NCBI GenBank assembly: GCA_015680905.1
Contig: CM027378.1
Location: 90,363,501 to 90,427,500 of the forward strand
Origin: Coptis chinensis
Lineage: Eukaryota; Streptophyta; Magnoliopsida; Ranunculales; Ranunculaceae
Direction of reading: 5' to 3'
Length of the DNA stretch: 64,000 nucleotides
The notes beneath the pieces were generated by a model that saw nothing but the letters and a program-made list of their open reading frames with translations, made no database searches and was not told where the DNA came from. The position numbers and the translations under genes were made by a program. Numbering within the stretch: the first letter of the stretch is position 1; every line of letters begins with the position of its first letter. Below, piece after piece: positions 53,728-64,000 of this stretch.

Positions 53728-54469
53728 TCATAAAAAAACATGGGAAAATTGACAACCAGGCTTTAGGGCTAGCTATCCATGAAAACTAGGAATTAGGATT
53801 TTTTTTTTATCGATGTATAGCTGTAGTAAGGAGGATGGTTTTGTTGAAAGGGAAAAGGGATTTATAAGGTAGATGATGACGTGGGATTAGACAGTGACAT
53901 TAAACGACCTGCATTAATGTGCGGGCTCTGACATTTTCCGAAATCCAATGAGATTATTTACTCATCATTAACCAGTGAAAATGAAAGGATTACTTGTTGA
54001 GATCGAGTTAAACTTTTTTTTTCTTATCCAATTGTATGTACTAGTTCATTAAGTCATTAAGAGATTCAGCTTTTCTTATCTTGTTTAGCACGCAATTTCA
54101 CTGTGGCCTGTGGGCAATAAGGGAAACTTGTAGTTTTACCTTTTAAGAATCCTTATTCTTAGGCAAAATGCACCAATGAAACAGTAGATATGTTCTATCC
54201 TCAGACCATTGCAGATCTGTCTGTCCGTGTGGTTTTGTTTCCTCAAATCAAAGCTCATTTTCCAGGATAAGTTAACAGCATATCATAAGTTGCACACATT
54301 TCAAGTTCAAGTTCTCTGTACTGGGTATAATGTTTCACATAACGATTTGGTAGGATTGGCCAAGACCACTGACCATATGCACAATCAGGAATTGATGTCG
54401 CGGGGAAATCTTAGTCGAGCGCACAACTGTAGCCATAGTTCTTTGTCTTGTTCTCAATTAACCATGTTG
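53728..54469 (-). promoter_or_regulatory. 5' flank of seipin copy B
   Basis: Shared with copy A (22403-23371) but lacks the 305-bp poly(A)-tailed insertion and has a much shorter T run (8 versus about 28). It has a short extra piece around 53860-53925. The promoter is expected here; no motif is assigned. Confidence 0.55.
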
Positions 54470-55056
54470 TCCAAAATAACATCATGTGGTCAGTTGGAGA
54501 TGGCTCTTCTATTTCTCTTTTCTCATATCCTTGGCTTTCTCATGGTGACAAACCCTTCCTGCTCAGAGATCTCTTTTACTTTGATAACAACAACTGTGTG
54601 ATGATTTTTCCTAATCTAGAAACACAAATATTTATTTTGTTGATGATCAAAGAACAATGAGAAGTATTGGATAAAAAAGAAGAAGAGATGTAGAAGATGA
54701 TGAGTTGAACCACGTTCTTTAATGGCAGACTACGTATCCTGTGAATAGGAATCAAACTCAAAGCGTAGTTCAACTATTCTATTTATAAGAATAGATGAGG
54801 TTTCCCAATTAGTGTTTAACTAGGAGACCATCTCTTGTTAAGTCTCATCTTGACTCTTCTAGAAGCCCCATGTTTCCCAAATCAAATAGGTATCCTTTAT
54901 TGACTTAAACAACATAAAAACATGTTTAGGTTCGGAGTAGTAGTTAGAGCTCCGAGCCTAGTAGTTGAGTTCCGGATTTGGAGTTTATAGTTAGGAGTTG
55001 GTTATATGAACCTGCTACTCCAACTAGTTCCAAAGCCTACGAACCTGCTTTTCTTG
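54470..55056. other. Intergenic, no gene seen
   Basis: No supportable feature. Short open frames here have no recognisable domain. Confidence 0.5.
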
Positions 55057-55480
55057 CACTACAACATAAATGGCATTTCCCATCACTTAAAAAGTGATGT
55101 CAAAAGTATAAGACATCACTTTTGAGAGTGTTGTGAATGGTGGCGACGTGAAAAGTCAGGGTTTTCCACATCACTTTTTAAATGATGTCCACAAGTGATA
55201 TTACTTCACATCATTTTTTAATTGATGTCCACAAGTGATGTTATAACTTTGCATCACTTTTTAATCGATGTCCACAAGTGATGTTAAACATTATAACATC
55301 ACTTTTGGACATCGATTAAAAAGTGATGTGGAAAATCCTGACTTTTCACGTCGCCACCATTCACAATACTCTCAAAAGTGATGTCTTATAACATTTAATA
55401 TCACTTTTCATTCAGATTTCAAATTACTTGTAAAGTGTTGTAAAATAACTCTATAAATCACTTTAAAAGTGATGTCCCAT
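55057..55480 (+). mobile_element. CACTA element terminus with long subterminal hairpin
   Basis: Starts CACTACAACATAAATGGC, a typical CACTA (En/Spm-type) inverted-repeat end. It is followed by many copies of catcacttttt/aaaagtgatgt in both orientations. Arms at about 55111-55190 and 55312-55392 are complementary over about 80 bp (shared gtggcgacgtgaaaagtca). The matching right end (…gtagtg) was not found nearby, so the element is either long or truncated. Confidence 0.6.
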
Positions 55481-56640
55481 TTATCAAAAGAATAAAAAAA
55501 AAAAAAAAAAAAATTGCCAATATCATCCATATATAATACTATTTTCCTGGTCATTTATCATGAAATAAAAATGAAATGTATCTTTAAATCACATTTAAAC
55601 AGTTATGAGGTAAACCTTAAAATAACTAAATCCAAATAACCACAAGTAAACCTTAAAACATGAAAGTCGGAAACATAAGTGTGTAAAGCAGTCAACAGAG
55701 TGTCAAAATCATAATAAGAATATATCACATGACAGCCAAAAGTACGATGGGAAAACCCCAACTTGATAATTAACACCTTATAACTTGTCCTCAAATTCGG
55801 AGGAGAGGTGTCATTTGCTCCATCAAGCCCTTCCTCTTACAAATCTTAGACACAAGGGTTGCTGCTTGCGACCCAGCCTACAAAGGATCTGAGGACATCA
55901 TGTCCCAGTGATCAAACACACATTGTAGGAAGGCCTGTCCAGATGTTGCAGCTCTGAGTTGACCGGAGAACCCAAATGACTACTAGCAAATACGCTTTGA
56001 TGTTATATAATGGAGTACCTGGCCTCTGCATCTCCTCAAAGACATGCCCACGCTTCTAATTCAAAACACCATAAATGCCACCATGTGCCCTCTCGGGGCC
56101 TAGATCTCGACCATGTAAACAGCTCCAACAAATTTTGGCTTGGTAGTAATCTGTGGAAGCATAGATGACTCTCCTTGTAGTTGGAATGACCTCGACCACC
56201 ACCTCTCCTCGCGAATGGCATTAGCAATTGCTCTAAATAACATCGCGGTATTCTGCGGAAACGGTTGCCGTAAAATGATAAGGCCATCATGACTTAAGTA
56301 CCAAAGGCTTTTGATACTTAGCCCTTCACGAAGAACTAAACACCAAAGGCACCGGAAATGACACCACCACCACCAGCAGCAAAGCACCAAGCGGGTCAAA
56401 GGCAGCAGCAAGCAGTGCACCAAATGCGAGTAACACCCAACAAGCAGGTCTATGGCAGCCAGCCGGGCACCAAGAAGGACACCGACAAAGAATAAAGAGG
56501 CACCGATGGCGGCAAGAACACCCCAACAACAACAAGCACTAGCAGGTCCATGGCAGCAGCAGGCACCAGCGTCAGCAACAACACCCATTAGCAACAAGCA
56601 GCAGGCAGGTACCCAGCAGCAGCACCCAGCACACAACACC
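55481..56640. other. Possible CACTA interior and CAG-rich stretch
   Basis: A run of A (about 55490-55513), then 55790-56300 with broken minus-strand frames (pieces such as RQPFPQNTAMLFRAIANAI) that I cannot identify. From about 56320 to 56640 the plus strand is rich in agca/caac words (poly-Gln/Ala/Pro-like if translated). No gene is assigned. Confidence 0.4.
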
Positions 56641-57751
56641 ACACTCACACACTAACCAAGTTTCCATGAGTCATAACTTTCCTTTCCTTCATTCTATATT
56701 AATTGGCCCAACCTTTCAAAACCAGTAAAAAAACATATACTTAAAAACCAGAAAATGAAAATCCTGCTTAAATTCAAAGAAGAAGATGTCATTGTTATTT
56801 ACATGCATGGTGCAGAATCCCAATGTCTTCTTGAGAACTTTAGGTGCAAAACTACCAATGTACTTGTATACTCAAAAAATTACAATCTCTCTAATGGCTC
56901 CCTTTTTCTCTCCCCTCTCTCCTCTTTTTATACTCTCCTTTTTTTCCCAACTCCTCTTCTCATCAGGTTCGTTCATCTCCTCTCCATCCCTCGCCTTCTA
57001 GCTCTCCACCTGTCCCACTCCCTATATGGCAGTTCTCGGCAGTTAGGTTACCGCGGACTTGATCCACAGACGTTTTCTCTTCACAATTTCACAGCGTGAC
57101 GACCCTTTTGTACCTCTGACTCCACATGTCATCAATAGGTCCTATACAGATGCCCCTCTCGGTCCCGTTGACATTCCGCGGTATCATTTATGGTCCGCGG
57201 ACTGTCTACGGTTCCGAGAATCATCCCAAACCTCCCCCTCCAAATATTCCATCTCTGGCATACACCCCCTTTGCATGTGCGCCCTCATCCACGTGGCCAA
57301 AGCGCACGTGTAGGAAAGCTGTCTTTTCGGCACACGCGCATCGAACCTGCCTTTTCGATTTTCAAGGACCCACGTGTCCTTTTTCCTCTGGTCCTTTTTT
57401 CTGCTGATATTACGTTTTTACCCCTACCGCTTAGTATCCTGCTCAAACATCTCTCTTTCTTCAAAACCCCTCTTTTGCATCTAAACCTTTTCACTTTTCT
57501 CACTCTGCTCCTCCTTCTCACTGTTTATTCGTTTCCGGTGGATTTTTGGCCATTCAAGGTTTGAGTTTTCTTCACCGTTCTTCGTTTTCGTTGCTCTTTG
57601 CTACTTGTTACCTCAGGTTTGTCTTCATCCTCTTTACTCCTGTCCTTTGTACCCGATTACGCTTATTCGTGTAACTGTTCCTTCATTTCCCTTCGTGGTT
57701 TATTCCCCTTTGTTACCTCAGTTGGAACTCTCAAACTTGTTGGATTCTATC
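56641..57751 (-). mobile_element. Candidate 3' LTR region of the Tat element
   Basis: The 3' LTR of the minus-strand Tat element should lie here. On the minus strand there is a TATA-like GAGTATAAAAAGAGG (about 56926-56941) and a candidate LTR start GAAAGAGAGA|TGTTTGAGC at 57449, preceded by purine-rich sequence. The other end and the target repeat are not identified. Sequence 57100-57400 is GC-richer than the flanks. The part from 57450 to 57751 would be the leader of the antisense gene. Confidence 0.35.
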
Positions 57752-59964
57752 ATGTCGGAATCCGAATCTGTGAGTACCTCAGGCACTCACTCCGGGGGAT
57801 CCGCGTCCTCCACCTCCAGATCTAGCGGTCATACCGCGGAACGATCTGAATCCACGGCTTCTGACACTTCTAGCCCTGCCGTGGAACCTTCCACTTCAGG
57901 AAGGAAAGCCACTCTTCCTCCCCCACCTTCATATCGCTGTAAACCCAACTTAGATGCCGTTAAAACTGCTTACGGCATCCCAGCCGACATGATCCTTGAG
58001 CACGTGCCTGGAGTTACCCATTTCCCACATCTAGTCACACCGCGGCCTGGTTGTCTCATCGCTACCGTCGATCAGATAGCCGCAGGCTTGCGGTTTCCCT
58101 TAACTCCTCTAGATGTCGAGGTATGTAACCACTTCAACATCCCCCCATGCCAAGGCATTGGTAACTTTTAAGCATCTTATCGCGCGAATTACTACAACAA
58201 AACCAATTCCCCCAAAATCCAACTCTGCGACATAATAGCTCATTATTATATAAAGAAAAGTACCAAATTTGGTAGCGTAGGATACCAATCCTTTTGTACC
58301 CGTCCACAAAAAAAGTCCTTTGTCCTCCACATTACTACCTCTGACAAAGTATGGCATTATTATCTGTTATATGTGTCCGGTAGTTTTCTATCTGCGGATC
58401 TTTCCTCTGAAGTTTCTCTAAGGCATCTCAGTTTCCTTTCTAGTGGTACGTAACATCTTTTGGTTCGCAGTGCCTTTTCCTAACTTGCTTTTAACTCATC
58501 TTTCTTCTGTGACACAGGTTGGAGCCCTGATTCGCGATCTAAAATTTACACCGGCGTCTCATCAGCAATTTTCCAAAGGCTCCGTGATTTGGGAAGTGCC
58601 CAGTGTGAAGTTCTTGGTATAGATTCAGACAAGGGCAACCCTCTTCTCCTTGATCCTTCATTGAAAATCATTGGTAACTATCAAGGTCCGCTCTACCGCC
58701 CAGCACCGCCCAAAGAAAGACTTCCCAAATCCTCCCCTCGCCCTAAAAGAAAGGCCTTCAAGTCCTTCAAGTACACCAACAAGATATATCACTCCAAAGT
58801 CGTTGCCCAACGAGCTGCCGCTCAATCTCATACCGCCCCCTCTTCCTACTCTGTCGTGGCGGATTGGGAAGACGACTTTACTCAACCCTCATCCGCTGAA
58901 CCTGACGCTGCCATGGCCACTAATAAGCTCAAACTTTGGGAAAGTGACTCGGACGGGGAGGAGGCCCCCGAAGCTGCAGCCAAGAGTCCCCCAGCCAAAA
59001 AGGCTAGAACCGCTGCTTCTGCCTTCACTGAACCCGCATCTGTACCATTGCGACCAACTGGTCCTCCACGACGTCCTGGTAAAGAACCCTACCCATCTGG
59101 GTCTTTGCCATCTGGGGCCATTGACATATGGCGCCCTCAATTCAGGGCCAGGGAACGGGATATAACAACTCGTGACTCGGCCCTAGAAAACACCGCTGTT
59201 GCGGCCTCTCTTTTCTTCAGCTCACATCTTCTGAAAGACCAAGCATATGGAGATTCTGGCTCGTTTGCTTTGCATAGAGCTTCCATCTACCACGGCTGGG
59301 AAAAGGTATAAATTTTTCTCCTTGCAACTTATCTTTTCATTTGGATAGTTTAGTAACCAATCATTCTTTTCAGTTGAGTTTGGACATTGGCTACGTGGTC
59401 CGCGGCCTAACCAACACACTGGAATCGCTAGAGACCGTGAAGCAAGAGATCGAAGGCCCTGATGGCTGGAAGGCCAAGTACGCCCAGTTGGAGAAAGATC
59501 GTGACGATCTTCGAATAATAGCCGTGAAAAATCAAAAGGCGCTCCAGCTGGCTGAAGATAAGCATCGCGACTATGTGTCCGGTGTTACCTCCAAACTCGA
59601 GGGCCAAAAAGCGGCGGGTAAGATAGCAACTCAAGCTGCTGTAGACAAGGCTATGGCGGAGGCTGCAGACCAATTTCGTAGTCTAGCCGAGAAGAAGATT
59701 AGCCGTGAACTTAAACAACAGCTTGAAGCTCTCACTGCGTCTGGCCGTCTTCTTCCCGTTCCCCCTCCAGCAGCGGATATTCCAACCTCTGTTCCCCTGC
59801 CCGCTCCCACTCAGGCCCCTTCTCTCACTGATGCTGCTACTCAAGTGATGCCTCTACCCACATCCAGTGTGGTTGCCTCTCCCATTGACTTGGATAACGA
59901 TCCTCCTCCCTCTGGTGAAGGGGATTTGGCGTCCACTCCGAAGGATGCAACTGAAGGGCAGTAG
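57752..59964 (+). CDS. Spliced antisense gene of the Tat element (Transposase_28-like N-terminus, coiled coil)
   Basis: Three exons: 57752-58445, 58518-59305, 59374-59964 (690 codons). Donors AGTG|GTACGT and AAAAG|GTATAA and acceptors ACACAG and TTTTCAG are good, and phases match. The Ser-rich N-terminus is followed by a segment (AYGIPADMILEHVPG, then IAAGLRFPLTPLDVEVCNHF) resembling the plant 'putative gypsy type transposon' domain. A proline/basic middle and a C-terminal Lys/Glu/Gln-rich coiled coil (about residues 505-620) follow. One in-frame TAA at 58169 (codon 140) interrupts an otherwise open frame that continues RANYYNKTNS and KVWHYYLLYVSGSF. It lies opposite in direction to the pol genes at 61-64 kb. 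Function unknown. Confidence 0.65.
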
Positions 59965-60235
59965 TAACACATTTGACTTCATGTCTTTGTCTAAGCGAAA
60001 CTTGTGTTTTGTGTTTGTTGTAATCCCTCTACTATGACTCATTGCACTTTTTGTATTATATACTTCGCCTGTATTTCTGGGTAAGCCCAGCAGGCTTTTA
60101 ATTTCAGTTGTTTTTCATTCCCGAGTTCCTTGTTAGCAAATCTAATTCCCATTGAATGTACTTTTTACCTCTTTAGCGTTGGAGTTCTTTTCTGTTTTAC
60201 CTAAGTTTGCTGCATAATTATATTGATTTGGATAT

Positions 60236-61022
60236 TCAGTCCGCGAAGGCTCCTCTTCCGCTGTCTTTGATAAGCCGTGGAGCCTAATGGGGCAGCTCAT
60301 TTTGTCCCAAGTTTGATTCAGACGTTGTGTCCGCGAAGGGCTCGTCCCCCCCGCTTTTTTTTTTGAACGGCCGTGAAGCTTGATAAGAGCAGCTCAGTTT
60401 GCCTCCAGTTTGATTCGGACGTTGCATCCGCGAAGGGCTCGTCCCCCCCGCTCTCTTTGAATGGTTGTGAAGCCTGATGGGGGCAGCTCATTTTGCCCCC
60501 AGTTTGATTCGGACGTTCAATCAGCGAAGCGGCTCATCCCCCGCTCTCTTTGAATGGCTGTGAAGCCTGATGGGGCAGCTCATTTTGCCCCCAGTTTGAT
60601 TCAGACGTTTCGTCCGCAAAGGGCTCATCCCCCCTGCTGTCTTTGAACGGCTGTGAAGCCTGATAGGGGCAACTCATTTTGCCCCCAGTTTGATTCGAAC
60701 GTTTCGTCCGTGAAGGGCTCGTCCCCCCCGCTCTCTTTGAATGGTCATGAAGCTGATGGGGGCAGACTCATTTTGCCCCGGTTTGATTCGGACGTTTAGA
60801 TCCATGAAGAATCATCCCCCCCGCTGTCTTTGAACGATTGTGAAACCTCATGCGGGGCAACTCATTTTGCCCTTGATTGATTCGGACGTGAAATCCGCGA
60901 AGGGCTCGTCCCCGCCGCTCATTTTGAATGGCTGTGAAGCCTGATGGGGGCACTTATTTTGCCCCTAGTTTGATTCGAACGTTGTGTCCGCGAAGGGATC
61001 ATCCCCCCCCTGCTGTCTTTGA
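60236..61022 (+). repeat. Tandem array, about 94-bp unit, eight to nine copies
   Basis: Units begin gattcggacgtt at about 60314, 60411, 60505, 60598, 60692, 60785, 60879 and 60972. The conserved core is tccgcgaagggctcgtcccc, then ctttgaa..ggctgtgaagcc and ctcattttgcccccagttt. A diverged first unit starts at 60236. It sits just past the integrase stop, in the 3' untranslated region of the Tat element. Confidence 0.92.
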
Positions 61023-61138
61023 TTAACCAGTATTCATGCTATTGCGCCAGGAATGCATTCTTTGTTTCATTGACTTAGAATTCCACACACAATATATATA
61101 CAAATTTTTTTTTTTGTTTTTTTTTGTCCCACCGAAAG

Positions 61139-62130
61139 CTACACACTACTTCTTTCATGGAATTTCTTCAGCATTCTTATATTCCATTGTTTCTCAATCG
61201 TTACCCCTGCCGGCGTTTCAATCTTGTAAGTGCCAGAAGTTCCTTTCGCTGTCACGACATACGGTCCTTCCCAGTTGGGTCCTAGTTTGCCGTCATTCTC
61301 CTTCTTAGTAGCTGGGGTAACCTTTCGCAGCACCAAGTCCCCAATCATGAATCTCCGCGGCTTTACTCGTTTATCATACTGTCTCTGTAGCCTTCTATGA
61401 TACTCCTCCAGTCGTATGCGAGCTGTATCTCTTTTTTCTTCAATTATATTCAACTCAATGGCTAATACCTTTTCATTTAGACCCATTTCCACGACCCTGG
61501 TTCTTGTCGTTTTCTCTATCATTTCCACCGGTTTGACAGCCTCTACTCCATATGCCATTGCGAATGGTGATTCATTCGTCGAAGTCCGCGGTGTGGTACG
61601 ATAAGCCCATAAAACATGATTCAATTCATTAGCCCACGCTCCCTTTCTGTCTTCCAACTTTCTTTTTAAATTGTCCATGATGATTTTGTTTGATGCCTCG
61701 GCTTGACCATTCCCCTCCGGATTGTATGGCGCCGAGAACCCTTGTTTCACTTTGTAGGCTTGAAGGAATTGACGTACCTTTCCCCCAGTAAATTGTGTTC
61801 CATTATCTGCAATGATTGTATAGGGCAATCCGAATCTGCATATTATGTTCTCCCAAAGGAACTTCTTCACATTCTCTTCTTTGACTTGCTGTAGTGCCAC
61901 TCCCTCCACCCACTTGGTGAAATAATCAGTGGCGGCCAGCATAAATCTTCTTTTGCCGCTTGCCATGGGCAAGGGGCCCCATATCCAGTGCTCACATGGC
62001 GAATGGCCACGGACTAAACACATTATGCAGCGGCTCTGCTGGGGAATAGATGAGTTGTGCAAACCTCTGGCATTTTTCACAAGTTGTTGCATACTCTGTT
62101 GCATCCCTCTTCATATGAGGCCAAAAATAC
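61139..62130 (-). pseudogene. Tat integrase, catalytic and C-terminal part
   Basis: The frame from 62104 down to 61139 carries ATDYFTKWVEGVALQQ (first catalytic D), IIADNGTQFTGGKVRQF (second D) and YNPEGNGQAEASNKIIMDNL (E). It ends with the Gypsy C-terminal module (GDLVLRKVTPATKK, GPNWEGPYVVTAKG) and NIRMLKKFHERSSV. The zinc-binding part lies in another frame upstream; the shift is near 61990. Confidence 0.88.
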
Positions 62131-62888
62131 CCCTGCGATATCAATCTATGGGTTGTGGTTCGACCGGTGAAGTGACTTCCACAATCACCTTCATGTACCT
62201 CGGCCAACACTTCTTGCACCTGCTGTGGCCCTATGCATCTCAATAGTGGTCCGCTGAAACTCTTCCTGTACAAATCCCTATCTAACAGAACATATCTCTG
62301 ACTGACTTGCTCCATCTTTCGTCTCTCCTTTGTATTCTCTATCTCTGCTCCCATAAGAAAAGTTTTAATAGGCGTCATCCAACCTGCCTCCCTCTCAATG
62401 GTGAGACACACCCCCTCAATTTCTGATGTACTTGGCTTGCTCAAAACTCTTACTTCAATAGAACGACCCTCTGTTCCTGGAAGCACAGCGGCCACATATG
62501 CTAAAGCGTCAGCATGTCTGTTTTCACCGCGGCCCAAATGGGCAAACTGAATCCTTTTGAACTTGCTGGCTTTTCGTTGTAGAACCTCCAGATATCGTGC
62601 CATCCTTGGACAACGTGCCACAAACCCCCCATTCATCTGACAAATAATCAAGTTAGAGTCAGAGAACACCGATAACTCGCTTACTCCCAGATCTTGTGCC
62701 AAATCTAAACCTGCTATCACTGCTTCATATTCAGACTCATTATTAGAAGCCGCGAATCCCAGTTTCATTGACAACTCCAGCCTTGTGTTGTCAGGAGTCA
62801 CCAAAACCACGCCAATCCCATTTCCGATATCTGTAGGTGATCCATCCGCGAATACTCTCCATCCATTGCGCATATCCCAAGGGTCCAA
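61992..62888 (-). pseudogene. Tat second RNase H (aRNH) and integrase zinc-binding module
   Basis: Open frame of 298 residues. RNase H catalytic residues are all visible: FADGSPTDIG (D), NNESEYEAVIAGL (E), VFSDSNLIICQM (D) and GENRHADALAYVA (D). A linker follows, then the HHCC zinc module of integrase: VHEGDCGSHFTGRTTTHRL and CEKCQRFAQ. The second RNase H is what marks the Tat lineage. The frame ends at 61992 by a shift into the integrase core frame. Confidence 0.9.
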
Positions 62889-62912
62889 GGGATCACGTCT
62901 AGATTCTTCCTC

Positions 62913-63504
62913 CTAATCCATGACCATTTCCTCTCCCCAAGTGGGATCCTCGGCTGGAAATTCTGCTAGGAACTCTGCCATGGCTTGCGCTTTTTTCGAT
63001 ATTCTAATCTGATATTGGATTTCGTAACAACTAAGCATCACTGCCCATTTCAGCATTCTGCCTGACTTTTCTGCCTTCAACGCTTGCTTGAGGGGCAGAT
63101 TTGTTATCACTACCACTGAGTGAGCCTCGAAATAGGGTTTCAACTTCAATGTAGAGAAAATCAACGCTAAGGCATACTTCTCAATTCTACTGTATCGCGT
63201 CTCTGCGGCTAGCATAGTTTTACTCTGAAAGTAAACTAGCTTCTCTATTTTTTTCTACAACACGCACCAGGACTAAGCTTATCGCGTACTCTGAAACCCC
63301 CAAATAAAGATATAACCTCTCTCCTTGCTCTGTCCGCGATAGCAAAGGTGCTTTCCCTAAATAAACCTTCAATTCCTGAAAGGCTTCCTCACACTCAGTG
63401 GTCCATCGAAAATCTGGCATTTTCCTCAACAACTGATACAACGGTCTGCATTTGTCCGATGATTTAGATATAAATCTGTTCAATGCTGCGACCCTTCCTG
63501 CCAA
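62913..63504 (-). pseudogene. Tat RT thumb and first (Gypsy) RNase H
   Basis: The 63504-63220 frame: RVAALNRFISKSSDKCRPLY, FRWTTECEEAFQELKVYL and the start of RNase H (LYLYLGVSEYAISLVLVR). The 63215-62913 frame: YSRIEKYALALIFSTLKLKP, YFEAHSVVVITNLPLKQAL and AMAEFLAEFPAE. The usual catalytic aspartates read G (LGVSE, family often VSD/ASD) and N (TNLP, family TD.P), so this copy looks catalytically degenerate; a stop or shift separates the two frames near 63217. Confidence 0.82.
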
Positions 63505-63507
63505 CCG

Positions 63508-64000
63508 TTACACCTCCTTTACATTCTGAGGGGACGACATCTCAACTAGGGATCTAATCTGCTCGGGATTGGCCTCTATTCCATGGTACGTGACTATGTA
63601 ACCCAAGAACTTTCTTGAAGATACCCCGAATGTGCATTTCTCGGGGTTCAGTTTCAGCCTATGCCTCCGGAGTATGTGAAAAGTTTCTTGGAGACCCCTC
63701 AAATGTTCCTCTTCTGACATGCTTTTTTCCACCATATCATCAATATATATTTCCATGCCTTTCCTAATCTTGTCTTCGAACATTTTTTTCCCCAACCGGC
63801 TTGAAATGTAGCCCCGCGATTCTTCAAACCAAAAGGCATTCTTGTATAACAATAAGTACCTCCTTCCACCAAGAAGGTAGTCTTCTTGATGATCGGGCGA
63901 ACATCGCGACTGGTTATATCCATGGACGCATCCATGAAAGAGAACACCTTGAAACCAGCCAGTTCTATCTACTAACTCATCCCACTTTCGCGGCATAGGA
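63508..64000 (-). pseudogene. Tat reverse transcriptase (frameshifted, cut by window end)
   Basis: Frame 63996-63508 carries GYNQSRCSPDHQEDY, then after a foreign stretch KMFEDKIRKGMEIYIDDMVEKS (catalytic YIDD) and LNPEKCTFGVSSRKFLGYIV. The other frame at 63947-63699 supplies IKKTTFLVEGGTYCYTRMP and FGLKNRGATFQ. A native RT needs the two alternately, so at least two frameshifts lie at about 63800-63930. Confidence 0.85.

Larger units (their letters stand above)
51611..54469. repeat. Segmental duplication, copy B (uninterrupted)
   Basis: Matches copy A in the same orientation, with intact intron and empty insertion sites for the Copia (GATAA) and the 233-bp-LTR element (GCAGT). It is therefore a direct record of the pre-insertion state. 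Confidence 0.92.
57450..64000 (-). mobile_element. Tat-lineage Gypsy LTR retrotransposon, 3' part (cut by window end)
   Basis: On the minus strand, from right to left: RT, Gypsy RNase H, a second complete RNase H domain, integrase, a tandem-repeat 3' region and an opposite-strand gene. Two RNase H domains, tandem repeats after pol and extra genes between pol and the 3' LTR are known hallmarks of the plant Tat lineage (Ogre/Retand relatives). The 5' part with gag is outside the window. Several frameshifts in RT and one in integrase make it inactive as read. Left limit uncertain. Confidence 0.82.

Noticed and set aside
56100-56648. A cysteine-rich 182-residue minus-strand protein
   Set aside because: The apparent Cys runs are the reverse reading of an agca/caac low-complexity stretch; no signal peptide-plus-cysteine spacing or homologous family is convincing.
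58109-58357. Treating 58172-58444 as an intron of the antisense gene
   Set aside because: The same frame continues after a single TAA with sensible protein sequence (RANYYNKTNS and on to KVWHYYLLYV), so one nonsense codon explains it better than an intron.

Overview
This window is nuclear DNA of a flowering plant, most likely a eudicot. The evidence is split genes with GT-AG introns, a plant-type seipin gene, a malectin/LRR receptor kinase, and plant lineages of LTR retrotransposons, MULEs, CACTA elements and LINEs. I cannot name the species. No bacterial, organellar or CRISPR features are present.

Host genes. There are two copies of a two-exon seipin gene, both on the minus strand: copy A at 1710-22402 and copy B at 52049-53727. 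They sit in a direct segmental duplication (1273-23371 and 51611-54469) separated by about 28 kb. Between them lies one large minus-strand LRR receptor-like kinase gene of subfamily VIII (23682-36828, about 24 exons): signal peptide, LRR exons of 60-75 nt, malectin domain, transmembrane segment and kinase. The rest of the spacer (about 37-51 kb) is AT-rich and nearly gene-free, with degenerate gene fragments, a tRNA-like sequence, tandem repeats and worn DNA transposons.

Mobile DNA. The seipin intron is 272 bp in copy B but 19,280 bp in copy A. The difference is almost exactly accounted for by three LTR retrotransposons with readable target duplications: a Copia element (2233-7289), a small non-autonomous element with 233-bp LTRs (7386-21309), and an Athila-like Gypsy element (9131-20494) nested inside the latter. 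LTR divergence judged by eye (about 3%, 8% and 5%) agrees with the nesting order. Inside the receptor-kinase gene there is a Pack-MULE with a 9-bp target duplication, carrying an LRR fragment of another kinase family in the sense direction of the host gene, plus a truncated LINE. The right end (about 57-64 kb) is the 3' part of a Tat-lineage Gypsy element on the minus strand, recognised by its two RNase H domains. It has a 94-bp tandem array downstream of pol and a three-exon gene on the opposite strand.

I found no clearly new functional system. The strongest leads are the retrotransposon-loaded seipin intron, whose 3' splice context is partly supplied by an LTR; the LRR-carrying Pack-MULE inside an LRR kinase gene; the spliced antisense gene of the Tat element; and a probable broken splice donor in the receptor kinase. 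Splice sites, domains and element ends were read by eye; no searches were run.
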